A stretch of DNA of 64,000 bases from Actinomadura meyerae (GCF_900188445.1 NZ_FZOR01000034.1:30231-94230), one strand, 5' to 3'; positions 17,567 through 26,686 are shown, counted from the first letter of the stretch. The notes: a model not told the origin generated them from the letters alone. A program made the numbers and translations.

Positions 17567-17757
17567 CCGCGTGCGGGCGGATGTCCCGCGCGTTCCGGAC
17601 GATCTTCGCCGACGCGGCGGCCCGCGGAGCGGCCCGGCACGGCCCCGACATGGCCCGGGACGCCCCCGGCGCGCCGCGGGACGATCCGGCACACCGCGGG
17701 ACGGCCCTGGACGACTCGGCGCGCCGCGGGGCCCGCCGGGGCGGTCCGGCCGGAATG

Positions 17758-17798
17758 GGACACGCCCCGCACCCGGTGGCCGGGTGCGGGGCGTGTCC
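17758..17798 (-). terminator. Strong hairpin terminator after tig
   Basis: A 19-bp perfect stem (17758-17776 with 17780-17798) and a 3-nt loop, 70 bp beyond the tig stop. The 402-bp gap 17465-17866 contains this hairpin, the ClgR-like box and the clpP1 leader. I see no gene there; the Arg/Gly-rich open frames lack plausible starts and known similarity. Confidence 0.85.
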
Positions 17799-17866
17799 GC
17801 GATGCGCCGGGGACGTCCCGGAGGCGCGCGGCCTCCCCCCTGCGGCGGGGCGAGGCCTCAGCGGCC

Positions 17867-19339
17867 TCAGGCGTCCTTGTCCTTGGCGTCCTTCTCGTCC
17901 TTCGCCTCGGCGGCCGGGGCCTCCTCAGCGGCGGCCTCAGCGGCCTCGGCGGGCTCGGCGGGCGCCTCCTCGGCGTCCTCGCCCTCCTCCGCCCGGACGG
18001 TCTCGCCGGTCTCGCCGTTCAGCTCGCGCTGGACGGCCTCGACGTCGATCTCGTTGCCCGACTCGTCCTTGACGGTGACGTGCTCGACGACGAGGTTCAG
18101 CGCCTTGCTGCGCAGCACCTCCGAGACGATCGCCGGGAGCTGGTTGTTCTGCGTCAGGTACTCGGCGAGCTGCTGGGGCTGCACGCCCATCTGCATCGCC
18201 TGCGAGACGACGTACTCGCTCAGCTCCTCGTTCTCGACGCCCAGCTCCTCCTGGACGGCGAGCTGGTCGAGGACGAACCCGCCCTTGACCGCGAGGCGGG
18301 CGGCGTCGGCGACCTCGGTGTCGAACTCCTCGGCCGTCTTCTCCTCCTCCTTGAGGTAGTCCTCCTTGGACATGCCGGCCATCTGGAGCTGCTGCTCCAG
18401 CTGCTGGTTGCGGCGGCCGATCTCCTCTTCCACGACCTTCTCCGGAAGCGGGATGTCGACCTTCTCCAGCAGCGCCTCGAGGGCCTTGTCGCGCGCCTCG
18501 GACAGCTGCTGCAGCTTCACCTGCCGGCCGAGCCGGGTCCGGACGTCCTCGCGCAGCTCGTCGATGGTGTCGAACTCGCTGGCGAGCTGGGCGAACTCGT
18601 CGTCCAGGTCGGGCAGGTTCTTGACCTTGACGCTCTGCACCGTGACGGTGATCTCGGCCTCCTCGCCGGCGTGCTCGCCGCCGGTCAGGGTGCCGGTGAA
18701 CGTGGCCTCCTCGCCGGCGGCCAGGCCGGTCAGCGCCTCGTCCAGCCCCTCGATGGCCGACTTGCTGCCGACCTCGTAGGAGTAGCCGGTGGTGGAGGCG
18801 TCCTCCACCTCCTCGCCGTCGATCCGGGCGACCAGGTCGATGGAGACGAAGTCGCCCTCCTCGGCGGCGCGCTCGGCGTTGGTGAGGGAGGCGAACCGCT
18901 CGCGCAGGTTGCCGAGGGTCTCCTCGACCTGCTCCTCGGTGACCTCGGCGTCGTCCACCACGACCTCGAGGCCGTCGTAGTCGGGCACCTCGAACTTCGG
19001 CCGGATGTCGACCTCGGCGGTGAACGCGAACTGGGTGCCGTCGTCCAGCTCGGTCACCTCGACGTCGGGCTGCCCGAGCACGAAGATCTCGGACTCCTCG
19101 ACGGCGCGGCCGTACAGCTCCGGCAGGGCGTCGTTGACGGCCTCCTGGAGGACCGCACCCCGGCCGACGTACTTGTCGATCAGCGGGGCGGGGACCTTGC
19201 CGGGCCGGAAGCCCTTGATCCGCACCTGCTGCGAGATCTCCTTGTACGCCTTGTCGAGGTTCGGCTTGAGCTCGTCGAACGGAACCTCGACGGTGAGCTT
19301 GACCCGGGTGGGGGTCAGCTCCTCGACATCGGTCTTCAC
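17867..19339 (-). CDS. tig: Trigger factor (ribosome-bound chaperone / prolyl isomerase)
   Basis: 490 aa. The ribosome-binding domain has the signature region KIKGFRPGKVP as VRIKGFRPGKVPAPLID, followed by the FKBP-type domain (about 155-240, GDFVSIDLVARIDGEEV) and the helical C-terminal chaperone arms (EEEIGRRNQQLEQQLQMAG). The last 60 residues are an Ala/Glu/Asp-rich acidic tail ending KDEKDAKDKDA, common in actinobacterial trigger factors. Position upstream of clpP1P2X is the conserved bacterial order. Confidence 0.98.
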   Translation of the reverse strand: MKTDVEELTPTRVKLTVEVPFDELKPNLDKAYKEISQQVRIKGFRPGKVPAPLIDKYVGRGAVLQEAVNDALPELYGRAVEESEIFVLGQPDVEVTELDDGTQFAFTAEVDIRPKFEVPDYDGLEVVVDDAEVTEEQVEETLGNLRERFASLTNAERAAEEGDFVSIDLVARIDGEEVEDASTTGYSYEVGSKSAIEGLDEALTGLAAGEEATFTGTLTGGEHAGEEAEITVTVQSVKVKNLPDLDDEFAQLASEFDTIDELREDVRTRLGRQVKLQQLSEARDKALEALLEKVDIPLPEKVVEEEIGRRNQQLEQQLQMAGMSKEDYLKEEEKTAEEFDTEVADAARLAVKGGFVLDQLAVQEELGVENEELSEYVVSQAMQMGVQPQQLAEYLTQNNQLPAIVSEVLRSKALNLVVEHVTVKDESGNEIDVEAVQRELNGETGETVRAEEGEDAEEAPAEPAEAAEAAAEEAPAAEAKDEKDAKDKDA

Positions 19340-19566
19340 TGGGGTTGGTCTCCTTGATCGGGCGCTGTCTCGGCCGCGGCGTTCGACGCGTGCTCAACTC
19401 GAGGGGCGCGGGCACGCCGAGAGCCGGCTCCGCGCCTTCGCGCGCTCAAGTGTATGGGGTCGCGGCGCCGGCTGCGGACACCGGACGCCGGCAACACCGG
19501 CGAACACTGTCAACGATGCCGTACAGGCAGTGACATAAGTGCCGTGAACCCCCATACTCGTCCGGG

Positions 19567-20793
19567 ATGAACGGGATAGCCGCGGCCTTCAGTGCGACCG
19601 GTCTCTACTACCTCGGGTTCGCCGTGTTCAAGCTGGCGGCGGACCGGATGCCCGCTCTGCGGGGCAACCGCATCGCGCACATGATCTGGACGATCGTGCG
19701 CAACTGGATCTTCCTGATCGCGCTGGCGATCGTGCTCGGCGGGCTCACCCTGCAGATCATGGCGCTGCGGAACCTGCCGCTGTCCACCGCCGTGCCGATC
19801 TTCATGTCCGGCATCGTGCCGCTGCTGCTGATCGCGCTCGCGTTCTTCGGCGAGCGGCTCACCGCGCGCGAGTGGCTGAGCCTGCTGCTGACGGGCGCGG
19901 CGATCCTGCTGCTGACCGCGTCCCTCAACGGGGACGAGCCGATCGGCTCGGCGGACGCCCCGCTGTGGAAGATCGCCATCGTGGTGGCGCCGGCGGTGCT
20001 GGTCCCGGTGCTCATCCTCGTGCTCGGCGACCACCGGCCGGACGGCCGGCACGCGCGCCCGGTCACCGGCATCGCCTACGGGCTCAGCGCCGGCTTCCCG
20101 GTCGGCACCGCCGAGCTGGCGATCAAGGGGTGGAGCGACGACCCGCACGCCGCCGACGCCGGCATCCTCGCGACGCCGTGGCCGTACCTGACCGTGGTGG
20201 CGGCCGCCATCGGGTTCGGGATCATGGTGACGGCGTTCCAGCGCTGCCGGGTCTCGATCGTCGCGACGGTCATGACGGTGGCCGCGAAGTCCTACCTGCT
20301 CGCGATGGGCTCGTTCCTGTACGCCGAGCCGTGGCCGCAGGACGCCCCCCGCTCGGCGATGCGGCTCGGCGCGCTGGCGCTCGGCGCGATCGCCGTCCTG
20401 CAGTTCCCGCGGCACCGGCCGGTCGAGGAGGGGCCGGGGGACGCCTCCGGCGAGGCCGGGGCCCGGGCGGACGCCGCCGCCGCGCGCGACCCGTTCGGCG
20501 GGTCCTCGGTCGGCGGCCCGGTGCTGGGCGGGCCCCGGCTCGGCGAGGTGTACGGCGCTCCGGTGCCGCCGCCGCGCTCCCCCTACGCGCAGGACCCGCT
20601 CGGCCAGGGCCCCTACAACCGGCCGGAGGGATACGAGCACCCGCACGCCCAGCACGACGGAGGCGGGCAGGCCCCGCACGAGGCCCCGCACGAGGGGGCG
20701 TCGCGGGAGCCGGGCCCGCCGCGCCGCCCGATCCGTCCGCAGACGCCGACCGAGAGCGGGTCGGACGGGCGCTGGCGCGGCTTCAGCGAGTGA
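19567..20793 (+). CDS. DMT/EamA-like multi-pass membrane protein with Pro-rich tail
   Basis: 408 aa: about eight to nine hydrophobic segments in residues 1-285, then a 120-aa hydrophilic Pro/Gly tail (RSPYAQDPLGQGPYN...). The helix pattern with ALRNLPLSTAVPIFMSGIVP and FFGERLTAREWLSLLL resembles drug/metabolite transporters, where the second helix pair follows GERLT-x-x-EW. Divergent from tig, with 227 bp between them. Substrate unknown; the tail is probably cytoplasmic. Weak ribosome site (cgtccggg) before the ATG. Confidence 0.72.
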   Translation: MNGIAAAFSATGLYYLGFAVFKLAADRMPALRGNRIAHMIWTIVRNWIFLIALAIVLGGLTLQIMALRNLPLSTAVPIFMSGIVPLLLIALAFFGERLTAREWLSLLLTGAAILLLTASLNGDEPIGSADAPLWKIAIVVAPAVLVPVLILVLGDHRPDGRHARPVTGIAYGLSAGFPVGTAELAIKGWSDDPHAADAGILATPWPYLTVVAAAIGFGIMVTAFQRCRVSIVATVMTVAAKSYLLAMGSFLYAEPWPQDAPRSAMRLGALALGAIAVLQFPRHRPVEEGPGDASGEAGARADAAAARDPFGGSSVGGPVLGGPRLGEVYGAPVPPPRSPYAQDPLGQGPYNRPEGYEHPHAQHDGGGQAPHEAPHEGASREPGPPRRPIRPQTPTESGSDGRWRGFSE

Positions 20794-20809
20794 ATCGCCG
20801 GACGTCGCA

Positions 20810-20838
20810 GTCCCCGGCCTCCGCCTGAGGCCGGGGAC
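20810..20838. terminator. Bidirectional terminator between the DMT-like gene and tex
   Basis: Perfect 12-bp stem (20810-20821 with 20827-20838) and a 5-nt loop in the 54-bp gap of two convergent genes. Confidence 0.8.
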
Positions 20839-20847
20839 CGGTACGTC

Positions 20848-23367
20848 TCAGCGGCGCTTGGAGTCGCCGCCCGGGAGGCCCTTGTCGAGACCGGCCCGGC
20901 GGAGCGCGTCGGCCATGGCGCCGCCGCCTCCCTGACCGCCGCGGCCCTGCTGGCCGCCCCGGCCCTGGCCCCCGCGAGGCCGGTCGCCGCCGCGCTGGTT
21001 CTGGCCGCCGCGGTTCTGCCGACCGCCGCCCTGCTTCCCGGGACGTCCGCCGCCCTGCCCGCCGCCGGCCTGCCCGCCGCCCTGCCCGCCGCCGGCCTGC
21101 TTGGCGCCGCCCTGCCTGCCACCGCCCTGCTTACCGCCGCCCTGCTTGCCACCACCGGGCTCGTCGTCCAGGCGCAGGGTGAGCGAGATGCGCTTGCGCT
21201 GCAGGTCGACGTCCAGGACCTTCACGCGGACGATGTCGCCGGGCTTGGCGACGTCGCGCGGGTCCTCCACGAACTTGTCGGACATCGCGGAGATGTGGAC
21301 GAGCCCGTCCTGGTGGACGCCGACGTCGACGAACGCGCCGAAGGCGGCGACGTTGGTGACGACGCCCTCCAGCAGCATCCCGGGCTCGAGGTCGGAGATC
21401 TTGTCGACGCCCTCCTTGAACGCGGCCGTCTTGAACGCCGGGCGCGGGTCGCGTCCCGGCTTCTCCAGCTCGGCGAGGATGTCGGTGACGGTCGGCAGCC
21501 CGAAGGCGCCGTCGACGAAGTCGGCGGGCCGCAGCGAGCGCAGCACGGCGGTGTTGCCGATGAGGCCCTTGATGTCGCCGCCGGCGGCGTCCAGGATCCG
21601 GCGGACGACCGGGTACGCCTCCGGGTGCACGCTGGAGGCGTCCAGCGGGTCGTCGCCGCCCGGGATGCGCAGGAACCCGGCGCACTGCTCGAACGCCTTC
21701 GGCCCGAGGCGCGGCACCTCCTTCAGCCCGGCGCGGCTGCGGAACGGGCCGTGCGCGTCGCGGTGCGCGACGATGTTCTCCGCGAGGCCCTCGCCGATGC
21801 CGGACACGCGGGTGAGCAGCGGCGCGGACGCGGTGTTGACGTCCACGCCGACGGCGTTCACGCAGTCCTCGACGACGGCGTCCAGCGAGCGGGACAGCTT
21901 CACCTCGGAGACGTCGTGCTGGTACTGGCCGACGCCGATCGACTTGGGGTCGATCTTGACCAGCTCGGCGAGCGGGTCCTGCAAGCGGCGGGCGATGGAC
22001 ACCGCGCCGCGCAGCGAGACGTCCATGCCGGGCAGCTCGCGGCCCGCGTACTCCGACGCCGAGTACACCGACGCGCCCGCCTCCGACACCATGATCTTGG
22101 TGAGCTTGAGGTCGGGGTGCCGGGCGATCAGCTCGGCGGCGAGCTTGTCGGTCTCCCGCGACGCGGTGCCGTTGCCGATCGAGACGAGGTCGACCCTGTG
22201 CTCGCGGGCCAGCCCGGCGAGCGTCTCGATCGACTCGTCCCACTTGCGGCGCGGCTCGTGCGGGTAGATCGTGTCGGTCGCGACGACCTTGCCGGTGGCG
22301 TCCACGACGGCGACCTTCACGCCGGTGCGCAGGCCCGGGTCCAGGCCCATGGTGGTGCGGGTGCCGGCGGGCGCGGCGAGGAGCAGGTCGCGCAGGTTCG
22401 CGGCGAACACCCGGACCGCCTCGTCCTCGGCCTCCTGCCGCAGCCGGGTGCGCAGGTCGATGCCGAGGTGGACGAGGATCCGGGTGCGCCAGGCCCAGCG
22501 GACGGCGTCGGCCAGCCACGCGTCCCCCGGGCGGCCCCGGTCGGAGATCTCGAACCGGCGCGCGATCTCCGCCTCGTAGGAGCTGCGCGCCGCGGAGTCG
22601 TCGGCCTCCTCGGGCTCCAGGTCGAGGTCGAGGACCTCCTCCTTCTCGCCGCGGAACAGCGCGAGGACGCGGTGCGAGGGCAGCTTGGCGAACGGCTCGG
22701 CGAAGTCGAAGTAGTCGGAGAACTTGGCGCCGCTCTCCTCCTTGCCCTCCCGGACGCGGGAGACCATCCGGCCCTGGTTCCACATGCGCTCGCGCAGCGC
22801 GCCGATGAGGTCGGCGTCCTCAGCGAAGCGCTCGACGAGGATGGCGCGGGCGCCCTCCAGCGCGGCGGCCTCGTCCGCGACGCCCTTCTCGGCGTCGACG
22901 TAGGCGGCGGCCTCGGCGCGCGGGTCGCGGGACGGGTCGCCCAGCAGCAGTTCGGCGAGCGGTTCGAGCCCGGCCTCGCGGGCGATCTGCGCCTTGGTGC
23001 GCCGCTTGGGCTTGTACGGGAGGTAGATGTCCTCCAGGCGCGCCTTGGACTCGGCGGCCATGATCTGGGCGCGGAGCTCGTCGGTGAGCTTGCCCTGCGA
23101 CTCGACCGACTCGAGGATGGCGGCGCGCCGCTCGTCCAGCTCGCGCAGGTAGCGCAGCCGTTCCTCCACGGCGCGGAGCTGCGCGTCGTCGAGCGTTCCG
23201 GTGGCCTCCTTGCGGTACCGGGCGATGAACGGGACGGTCGCCCCGCCGTCGAGCAGGTCCACCGCGACCCGCACCTGCCCCTCGCGGACGCCGATCTCCT
23301 CGGCGATGCGCTGGGTGATGGACGGCGTGGTCGGGCCGGTGGACGTCTGGCTGATGGTCGCTGTCAC
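20848..23367 (-). CDS. tex: Tex-family S1 RNA-binding transcription accessory protein
   Basis: About 839 aa from the GTG at 23367; the upstream frame is open to 23502 but without Tex similarity. Domains in order: Tex N-terminal helices (IAEEIGVREGQVRVAVDLLD, VPFIARYRKEATG), YqgF-like RNase H fold (TTMGLDPGLRTGVKVAVVD), helix-hairpin-helix pair (VNTASAPLLTRVSGIG, FRSRAGLKEVPRLGPKAFEQ), S1 domain (LEPGMLLEGVVTNVAAFGAF). After the S1 domain comes an unusual ~100-aa Gly/Gln/Arg-rich tail ending in GDSKRR. Family role: nucleic-acid binding, transcription or RNA quality control. Ribosome site weak, so the exact start is uncertain. Confidence 0.94.
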   Translation of the reverse strand: MTATISQTSTGPTTPSITQRIAEEIGVREGQVRVAVDLLDGGATVPFIARYRKEATGTLDDAQLRAVEERLRYLRELDERRAAILESVESQGKLTDELRAQIMAAESKARLEDIYLPYKPKRRTKAQIAREAGLEPLAELLLGDPSRDPRAEAAAYVDAEKGVADEAAALEGARAILVERFAEDADLIGALRERMWNQGRMVSRVREGKEESGAKFSDYFDFAEPFAKLPSHRVLALFRGEKEEVLDLDLEPEEADDSAARSSYEAEIARRFEISDRGRPGDAWLADAVRWAWRTRILVHLGIDLRTRLRQEAEDEAVRVFAANLRDLLLAAPAGTRTTMGLDPGLRTGVKVAVVDATGKVVATDTIYPHEPRRKWDESIETLAGLAREHRVDLVSIGNGTASRETDKLAAELIARHPDLKLTKIMVSEAGASVYSASEYAGRELPGMDVSLRGAVSIARRLQDPLAELVKIDPKSIGVGQYQHDVSEVKLSRSLDAVVEDCVNAVGVDVNTASAPLLTRVSGIGEGLAENIVAHRDAHGPFRSRAGLKEVPRLGPKAFEQCAGFLRIPGGDDPLDASSVHPEAYPVVRRILDAAGGDIKGLIGNTAVLRSLRPADFVDGAFGLPTVTDILAELEKPGRDPRPAFKTAAFKEGVDKISDLEPGMLLEGVVTNVAAFGAFVDVGVHQDGLVHISAMSDKFVEDPRDVAKPGDIVRVKVLDVDLQRKRISLTLRLDDEPGGGKQGGGKQGGGRQGGAKQAGGGQGGGQAGGGQGGGRPGKQGGGRQNRGGQNQRGGDRPRGGQGRGGQQGRGGQGGGGAMADALRRAGLDKGLPGGDSKRR

Positions 23368-23622
23368 AGCTTGGATTCGCTTTCTCCCCTGGGTGTCGCC
23401 TGTGCATTGTCCAGGGAACGGGGCCGGTTGTCTTGTCGCCGCCCGAATGAGCGGCCGGCCGTCCCGCTCGCCCCGCCCCGAGGGTAGGTCTAACTCCCCC
23501 ATGATCCGCCCCTGTTCGGGGGCTTAGCCCCACTGGGCGGCCGGGCGTCCGGCGACACAATGGTGGGACCGGGAGCCGCCGCGGCGTGCTCCCCCTGGAA
23601 CATCGGATCTCCTGGAGGACGG

Positions 23623-24930
23623 GTGGACGGCAGGAATCGCCTCATCGACCGGCTGGGCGCGCTCGCCCGCGAGAGCCTCCTCAACGTCCTCCGCTCGGTG
23701 GCGCAGATCGTCCTGGCCTACGCGGTGAACCTTCCGCTGTTCATCCTCGCCGTGCTGTCGATCGCCTTCATCCCGCTGGGCGTCGGGATCGTGCTGGCGC
23801 CCTCGGTCCTGCTGGCCATCCGGGCGGTGGCGAACCTGCAGCGGAGCCTGGCGGCGAACTGGCACGGGGTGTCGATCCCGGAGCCGTACCGGCCGGAACC
23901 GGCCGGGGCGTCCGGCCCGATCGGACGCCTGAAGTGGGTGCTCGGCGACCCGGCGTCCTGGCGCGACCTGCTGTGGTCGCTGCTGAACGTGCCGGTCGCG
24001 CTCGTCCTCGGGGTGCTGGCCGGCGGCATGATCGTGTACGGGCTGGAGGGCCTGTTCGTGGCGTGGTGGGTCGCGCTGCTGTCCGGCTACGGCTGGGGCC
24101 CGTTCTGGATGATCGACGACTTCGGCGCCGTCGGCTACGTGGGCACGATCGTGGGCGGCGCCCTGCTGCTGCTGATCTCTGTTCCGGCCGCCGGGGCGAT
24201 CCTGAAAGGGCACGCGCTGTTCAACCGGTTGCTGCTGGCGCCGACGCGGAGCGCGCTGGCCGAGCGCGTGCACCGGCTGACCGAGACGCGCGCGCAGACC
24301 GTCGACTCCTCCGCCGCGGAGCTGCGCCGCATCGAACGTGACCTGCACGACGGCGCGCAGGCCCGGCTCGTCGCGCTGAGCATGAACATCGGGCTCGCCG
24401 AGGAGATGATGAAGCACGACCCGGAGACCGCGCAGCAGCTCCTCGCCGAGGCGCGGGAGGCGAGCGGGACGGCGCTGACGGAGCTGCGCGACCTGGTGCG
24501 CGGCATCCACCCGCCGGTGCTGGCCGAGCGCGGGCTGGACGGCGCGGTGCGCGCGCTGGCGCTGAGCCTGCCGCTGCCCGTGGACGTGCACGTCGACCTG
24601 CCGGGGCGGGCCGAGGCGCCGGTCGAGTCGGCGGCGTACTTCGCGGTCGCGGAGATGCTCGCCAACGTCGTCAAGCACAGCGGGGCGCGGCGGGCCTGGG
24701 TGCAGGTCGAGCACTCCGGCGGCCGGCTGCTGATGATCGTCGGGGACGACGGGACGGGCGGCGCGGACCCGGCCGCCGGCAGCGGGATGCGCGGGATCGA
24801 GCGCAGGCTCGCGGCCTTCGATGGCACGATGGCCGTGACGAGCCCGTCCGGTGGGCCGACCATCGTCACCATGGAGCTGCCGTGCGCGTTGTCATCGCCG
24901 AAGATCTCGCCCTCCTCCGGGACGGACTGA
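23623..24930 (+). CDS. Membrane sensor histidine kinase (HisKA_3, bacterial 'Sensor' domain)
   Basis: 435 aa from the GTG at 23623 behind GGAGG. The N-terminal half has four membrane helices (about 27-50, 55-70, 125-150, 175-200) in the layout of the PF13796-type sensor domain. It is followed by RIERDLHDGAQARLVALSMN with the phosphoacceptor His and a HATPase (EMLANVVKHSGA, VGDDGTGGA). The coding region overlaps the response regulator by 49 bp, so both are translationally coupled. Homologous actinomycete pairs often sense cell-envelope conditions, but no ligand can be inferred here. Confidence 0.92.
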   Translation: MDGRNRLIDRLGALARESLLNVLRSVAQIVLAYAVNLPLFILAVLSIAFIPLGVGIVLAPSVLLAIRAVANLQRSLAANWHGVSIPEPYRPEPAGASGPIGRLKWVLGDPASWRDLLWSLLNVPVALVLGVLAGGMIVYGLEGLFVAWWVALLSGYGWGPFWMIDDFGAVGYVGTIVGGALLLLISVPAAGAILKGHALFNRLLLAPTRSALAERVHRLTETRAQTVDSSAAELRRIERDLHDGAQARLVALSMNIGLAEEMMKHDPETAQQLLAEAREASGTALTELRDLVRGIHPPVLAERGLDGAVRALALSLPLPVDVHVDLPGRAEAPVESAAYFAVAEMLANVVKHSGARRAWVQVEHSGGRLLMIVGDDGTGGADPAAGSGMRGIERRLAAFDGTMAVTSPSGGPTIVTMELPCALSSPKISPSSGTD

Positions 24931-25526
24931 TCCGCATCCTCGAGGCGTTCGGATGCGAGGTCGTCGAGGCGGTCGACAACGGGCCCTCGCTGCTGCGGGC
25001 GCTCACCGCGCACCGGCCGGACGTCGCGGTGGTGGACGTCCGGCTCCCGCCGACGTTCACCGACGAGGGGCTGCGGGCGGCGCTGGAGGCCCGCAAGGAG
25101 ATCCCCGGCCTGCCGGTGCTGGTGCTGTCCCAGCACGTGGAGCAGCTGTACGCGCGGGAGCTGCTGTCCGACAGCAGCGGCGGCATCGGCTACCTGCTGA
25201 AGGACCGCGTGTCGGACGTGAAGGTGTTCGTGGAGGCGGTGCGCCGGGTCGCGGAGGGCGGCACCGCGCTCGACCCGGACGTGGTGGCCCAGCTGCTCAC
25301 CCGGCACGCCCGCGAGGAGCCGCTCCAGCGGCTGACCCCCCGCGAGCGCGAGGTGCTCGGGCTGATGGCGGAGGGGCGGTCGAACGCCGCCATCGCCGCG
25401 AAGCTGTTCGTCACCGAGAAGGCGATCAGCAAGCACACCAACAGCATCTTCGGCAAGCTCGGGCTGCCGCAGTCGGAGGACGACAACCGGCGGGTGCTGG
25501 CCGTCCTCGCCTACCTGGGCGCCTGA
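24882..25526 (+). CDS. LuxR-family response regulator
   Basis: 214 aa, GTG start inside the end of the kinase gene. Receiver domain with DL near the start, phosphoacceptor Asp in VAVVDVRLPPTFTDEG, and Lys in YLLKDRVSD. LuxR helix-turn-helix at about 145-200 (LTPREREVLGLMAEGRSNAAIA). Partner of the kinase upstream. No second gene follows before the convergent cupin gene. Confidence 0.94.
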   Translation: MRVVIAEDLALLRDGLIRILEAFGCEVVEAVDNGPSLLRALTAHRPDVAVVDVRLPPTFTDEGLRAALEARKEIPGLPVLVLSQHVEQLYARELLSDSSGGIGYLLKDRVSDVKVFVEAVRRVAEGGTALDPDVVAQLLTRHAREEPLQRLTPREREVLGLMAEGRSNAAIAAKLFVTEKAISKHTNSIFGKLGLPQSEDDNRRVLAVLAYLGA

Positions 25527-25550
25527 ACCGACGCCCCTGGCCGTTGGGGG

Positions 25551-25967
25551 CTACCGGGCCCACGGCGGGACGAGCCGCTCGGTGCCCTGGGGGGCGATCG
25601 CGCAGCGGGTGTCGTCGACCAGCTCGTCGGGGTCGTAGGCGAGGCAGCCGGCGTGCGCGGCGACGACCGCGGTGAACCCGGTGTCGCCGGTCGTCATCTG
25701 GCGGGGCGCGCGCGGCGGGAGGACGACGGTGTCGCCCGGCCCGGCCACCAGCGTGCGGCCGTCGAGGTCGATGGTCGCGGCGCCGTCCAGGAACGTCCAC
25801 ACCTGCTCGGTGTCGAAGGCGTGCCGCGGGCCGGTCCTCCCGGGCAGCATGTCGACGCGCCAGACGGCAAGGCCCTCGGTACCGCCCTGGGTGGGCGTCG
25901 CGAACGTGGTCATGGTGCCGTTCGGCGTCTCGGTGCGGCGTCCGTCGGCGGTGCTGATGAGCGTCAT
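25551..25967 (-). CDS. Cupin-domain protein
   Basis: 138 aa from the ATG at 25967. Single cupin barrel: FDTEQVWTFLDGAATIDLDG (motif 1 region) and GPGDTVVLPPRAPRQMT (motif 2 region). Divergent from a MarR gene with two operator-like dyads between them, so it is probably the regulated target. The metal-binding histidines of motif 1 are reduced (HAFDTEQ rather than HxH), so enzymatic activity is uncertain; small-molecule binding is equally possible. Confidence 0.8.
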   Translation of the reverse strand: MTLISTADGRRTETPNGTMTTFATPTQGGTEGLAVWRVDMLPGRTGPRHAFDTEQVWTFLDGAATIDLDGRTLVAGPGDTVVLPPRAPRQMTTGDTGFTAVVAAHAGCLAYDPDELVDDTRCAIAPQGTERLVPPWAR

Positions 25968-25989
25968 GGGTCCCGATCCCCTAGGTTTA

Positions 25990-26004
25990 GACAACACGGT
26001 TGTC
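25990..26004. promoter_or_regulatory. MarR operator 1, perfect GACAAC-N3-GTTGTC dyad
   Basis: Inverted repeat with 6-bp arms and a 3-bp spacer, in the 62-bp gap between cupin and marR. Lies close to the cupin start (25967) and so can control both directions. Confidence 0.75.
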
Positions 26005-26010
26005 CATATA

Positions 26011-26025
26011 GTCAACGAGGTTGTC
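26011..26025. promoter_or_regulatory. MarR operator 2, GTCAAC-N3-GTTGTC dyad
   Basis: Same dyad with one symmetry mismatch. Its centre is 21 bp (two helical turns) from operator 1, so two dimers would sit on the same DNA face. It overlaps the GAGG ribosome site of marR, consistent with autorepression. Confidence 0.7.
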
Positions 26026-26029
26026 TTTC

Positions 26030-26545
26030 ATGTCAAGCGACGGCACCCCCTCCGACGCCCCCGCTCCAGGCGGCGAGCCCTTGGACGGGCCCGGCTTCGA
26101 GCTTCCGCTGCGGCTCTTCCTGGCCTTCCGCGTGATCGTCGACGAGGTGCACGCCGAACTGGCGCGCGCGGGCCATCCCGAACTGCGCCCGATGCACGGC
26201 TTCGTCTTCCAGGCCATCGGCCCGGACGGCACGACGGCCGTGGAGCTCGGCCACCGGCTCGGGGTGTCCAAGCAGGCCGCGGGCAAGATGGTCACGTCCC
26301 TGGAACGCGCCGGATACCTGGAGCGCGGCACCGACCCCCGGGACGCCCGGCGCAAGATCGTCCGGCTGACCGCGCGCGGCATCGACTCGCTCGACCGCTC
26401 CGCACTGGCCTTCGCGCGGATCCGGGCCGAGTGGGTGCGGACGCTCGGCGCGGACCGCGTCCGGGCCCTGGAGCACGACCTGCGCCGGATGACGCCCGCC
26501 GACCTCTGGCGGCTGGACATGCCCGGCTGGTTCGGGGCGTCCTGA
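26030..26545 (+). CDS. MarR-family transcriptional regulator
   Basis: 171 aa from the ATG at 26030 (GAGG nine bases upstream); an in-frame TTG at 26021 would lie inside operator 2. Winged helix at about 55-115, with TTAVELGHRLGVSKQAAGKMVTSLERAGYLER and wing DPRDARRKIVRLT. Dimer helices at both ends. Presumably represses itself and the divergent cupin gene through the two dyads; inducer unknown. Confidence 0.92.
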   Translation: MSSDGTPSDAPAPGGEPLDGPGFELPLRLFLAFRVIVDEVHAELARAGHPELRPMHGFVFQAIGPDGTTAVELGHRLGVSKQAAGKMVTSLERAGYLERGTDPRDARRKIVRLTARGIDSLDRSALAFARIRAEWVRTLGADRVRALEHDLRRMTPADLWRLDMPGWFGAS

Positions 26546-26667
26546 ACTTTTCTCCGCGTGCGGACCGTACGTGTCCAGGCAGTCGCTTAGACCACCCGCG
26601 GCGGGGCGGAGGGGGTCGCCGCAGGCCCTTGAACGCACCCTTCCGCCCGGTTAACATCCTCCCAATT

Positions 26668-26686
26668 CTTAGGAAAGTTTCCTAAG
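26668..26686. promoter_or_regulatory. Perfect 19-bp palindrome upstream of chitinase
   Basis: CTTAGGAAA-G-TTTCCTAAG, 9-bp arms around one base, 50 bp before the chitinase start and AT-rich against the surrounding DNA. Similar A/T-rich GGAAAGTTTCC palindromes are known before actinomycete chitosanase and other polysaccharide-hydrolase genes and are bound by ROK-family repressors of the CsnR type. That identification is from memory and is inference here. Confidence 0.7.

Noticed and set aside
26021..26029. TTG at 26021 as the marR start
   Set aside because: It lies inside operator 2 and has no ribosome site; ATG 26030 with GAGG is preferable.
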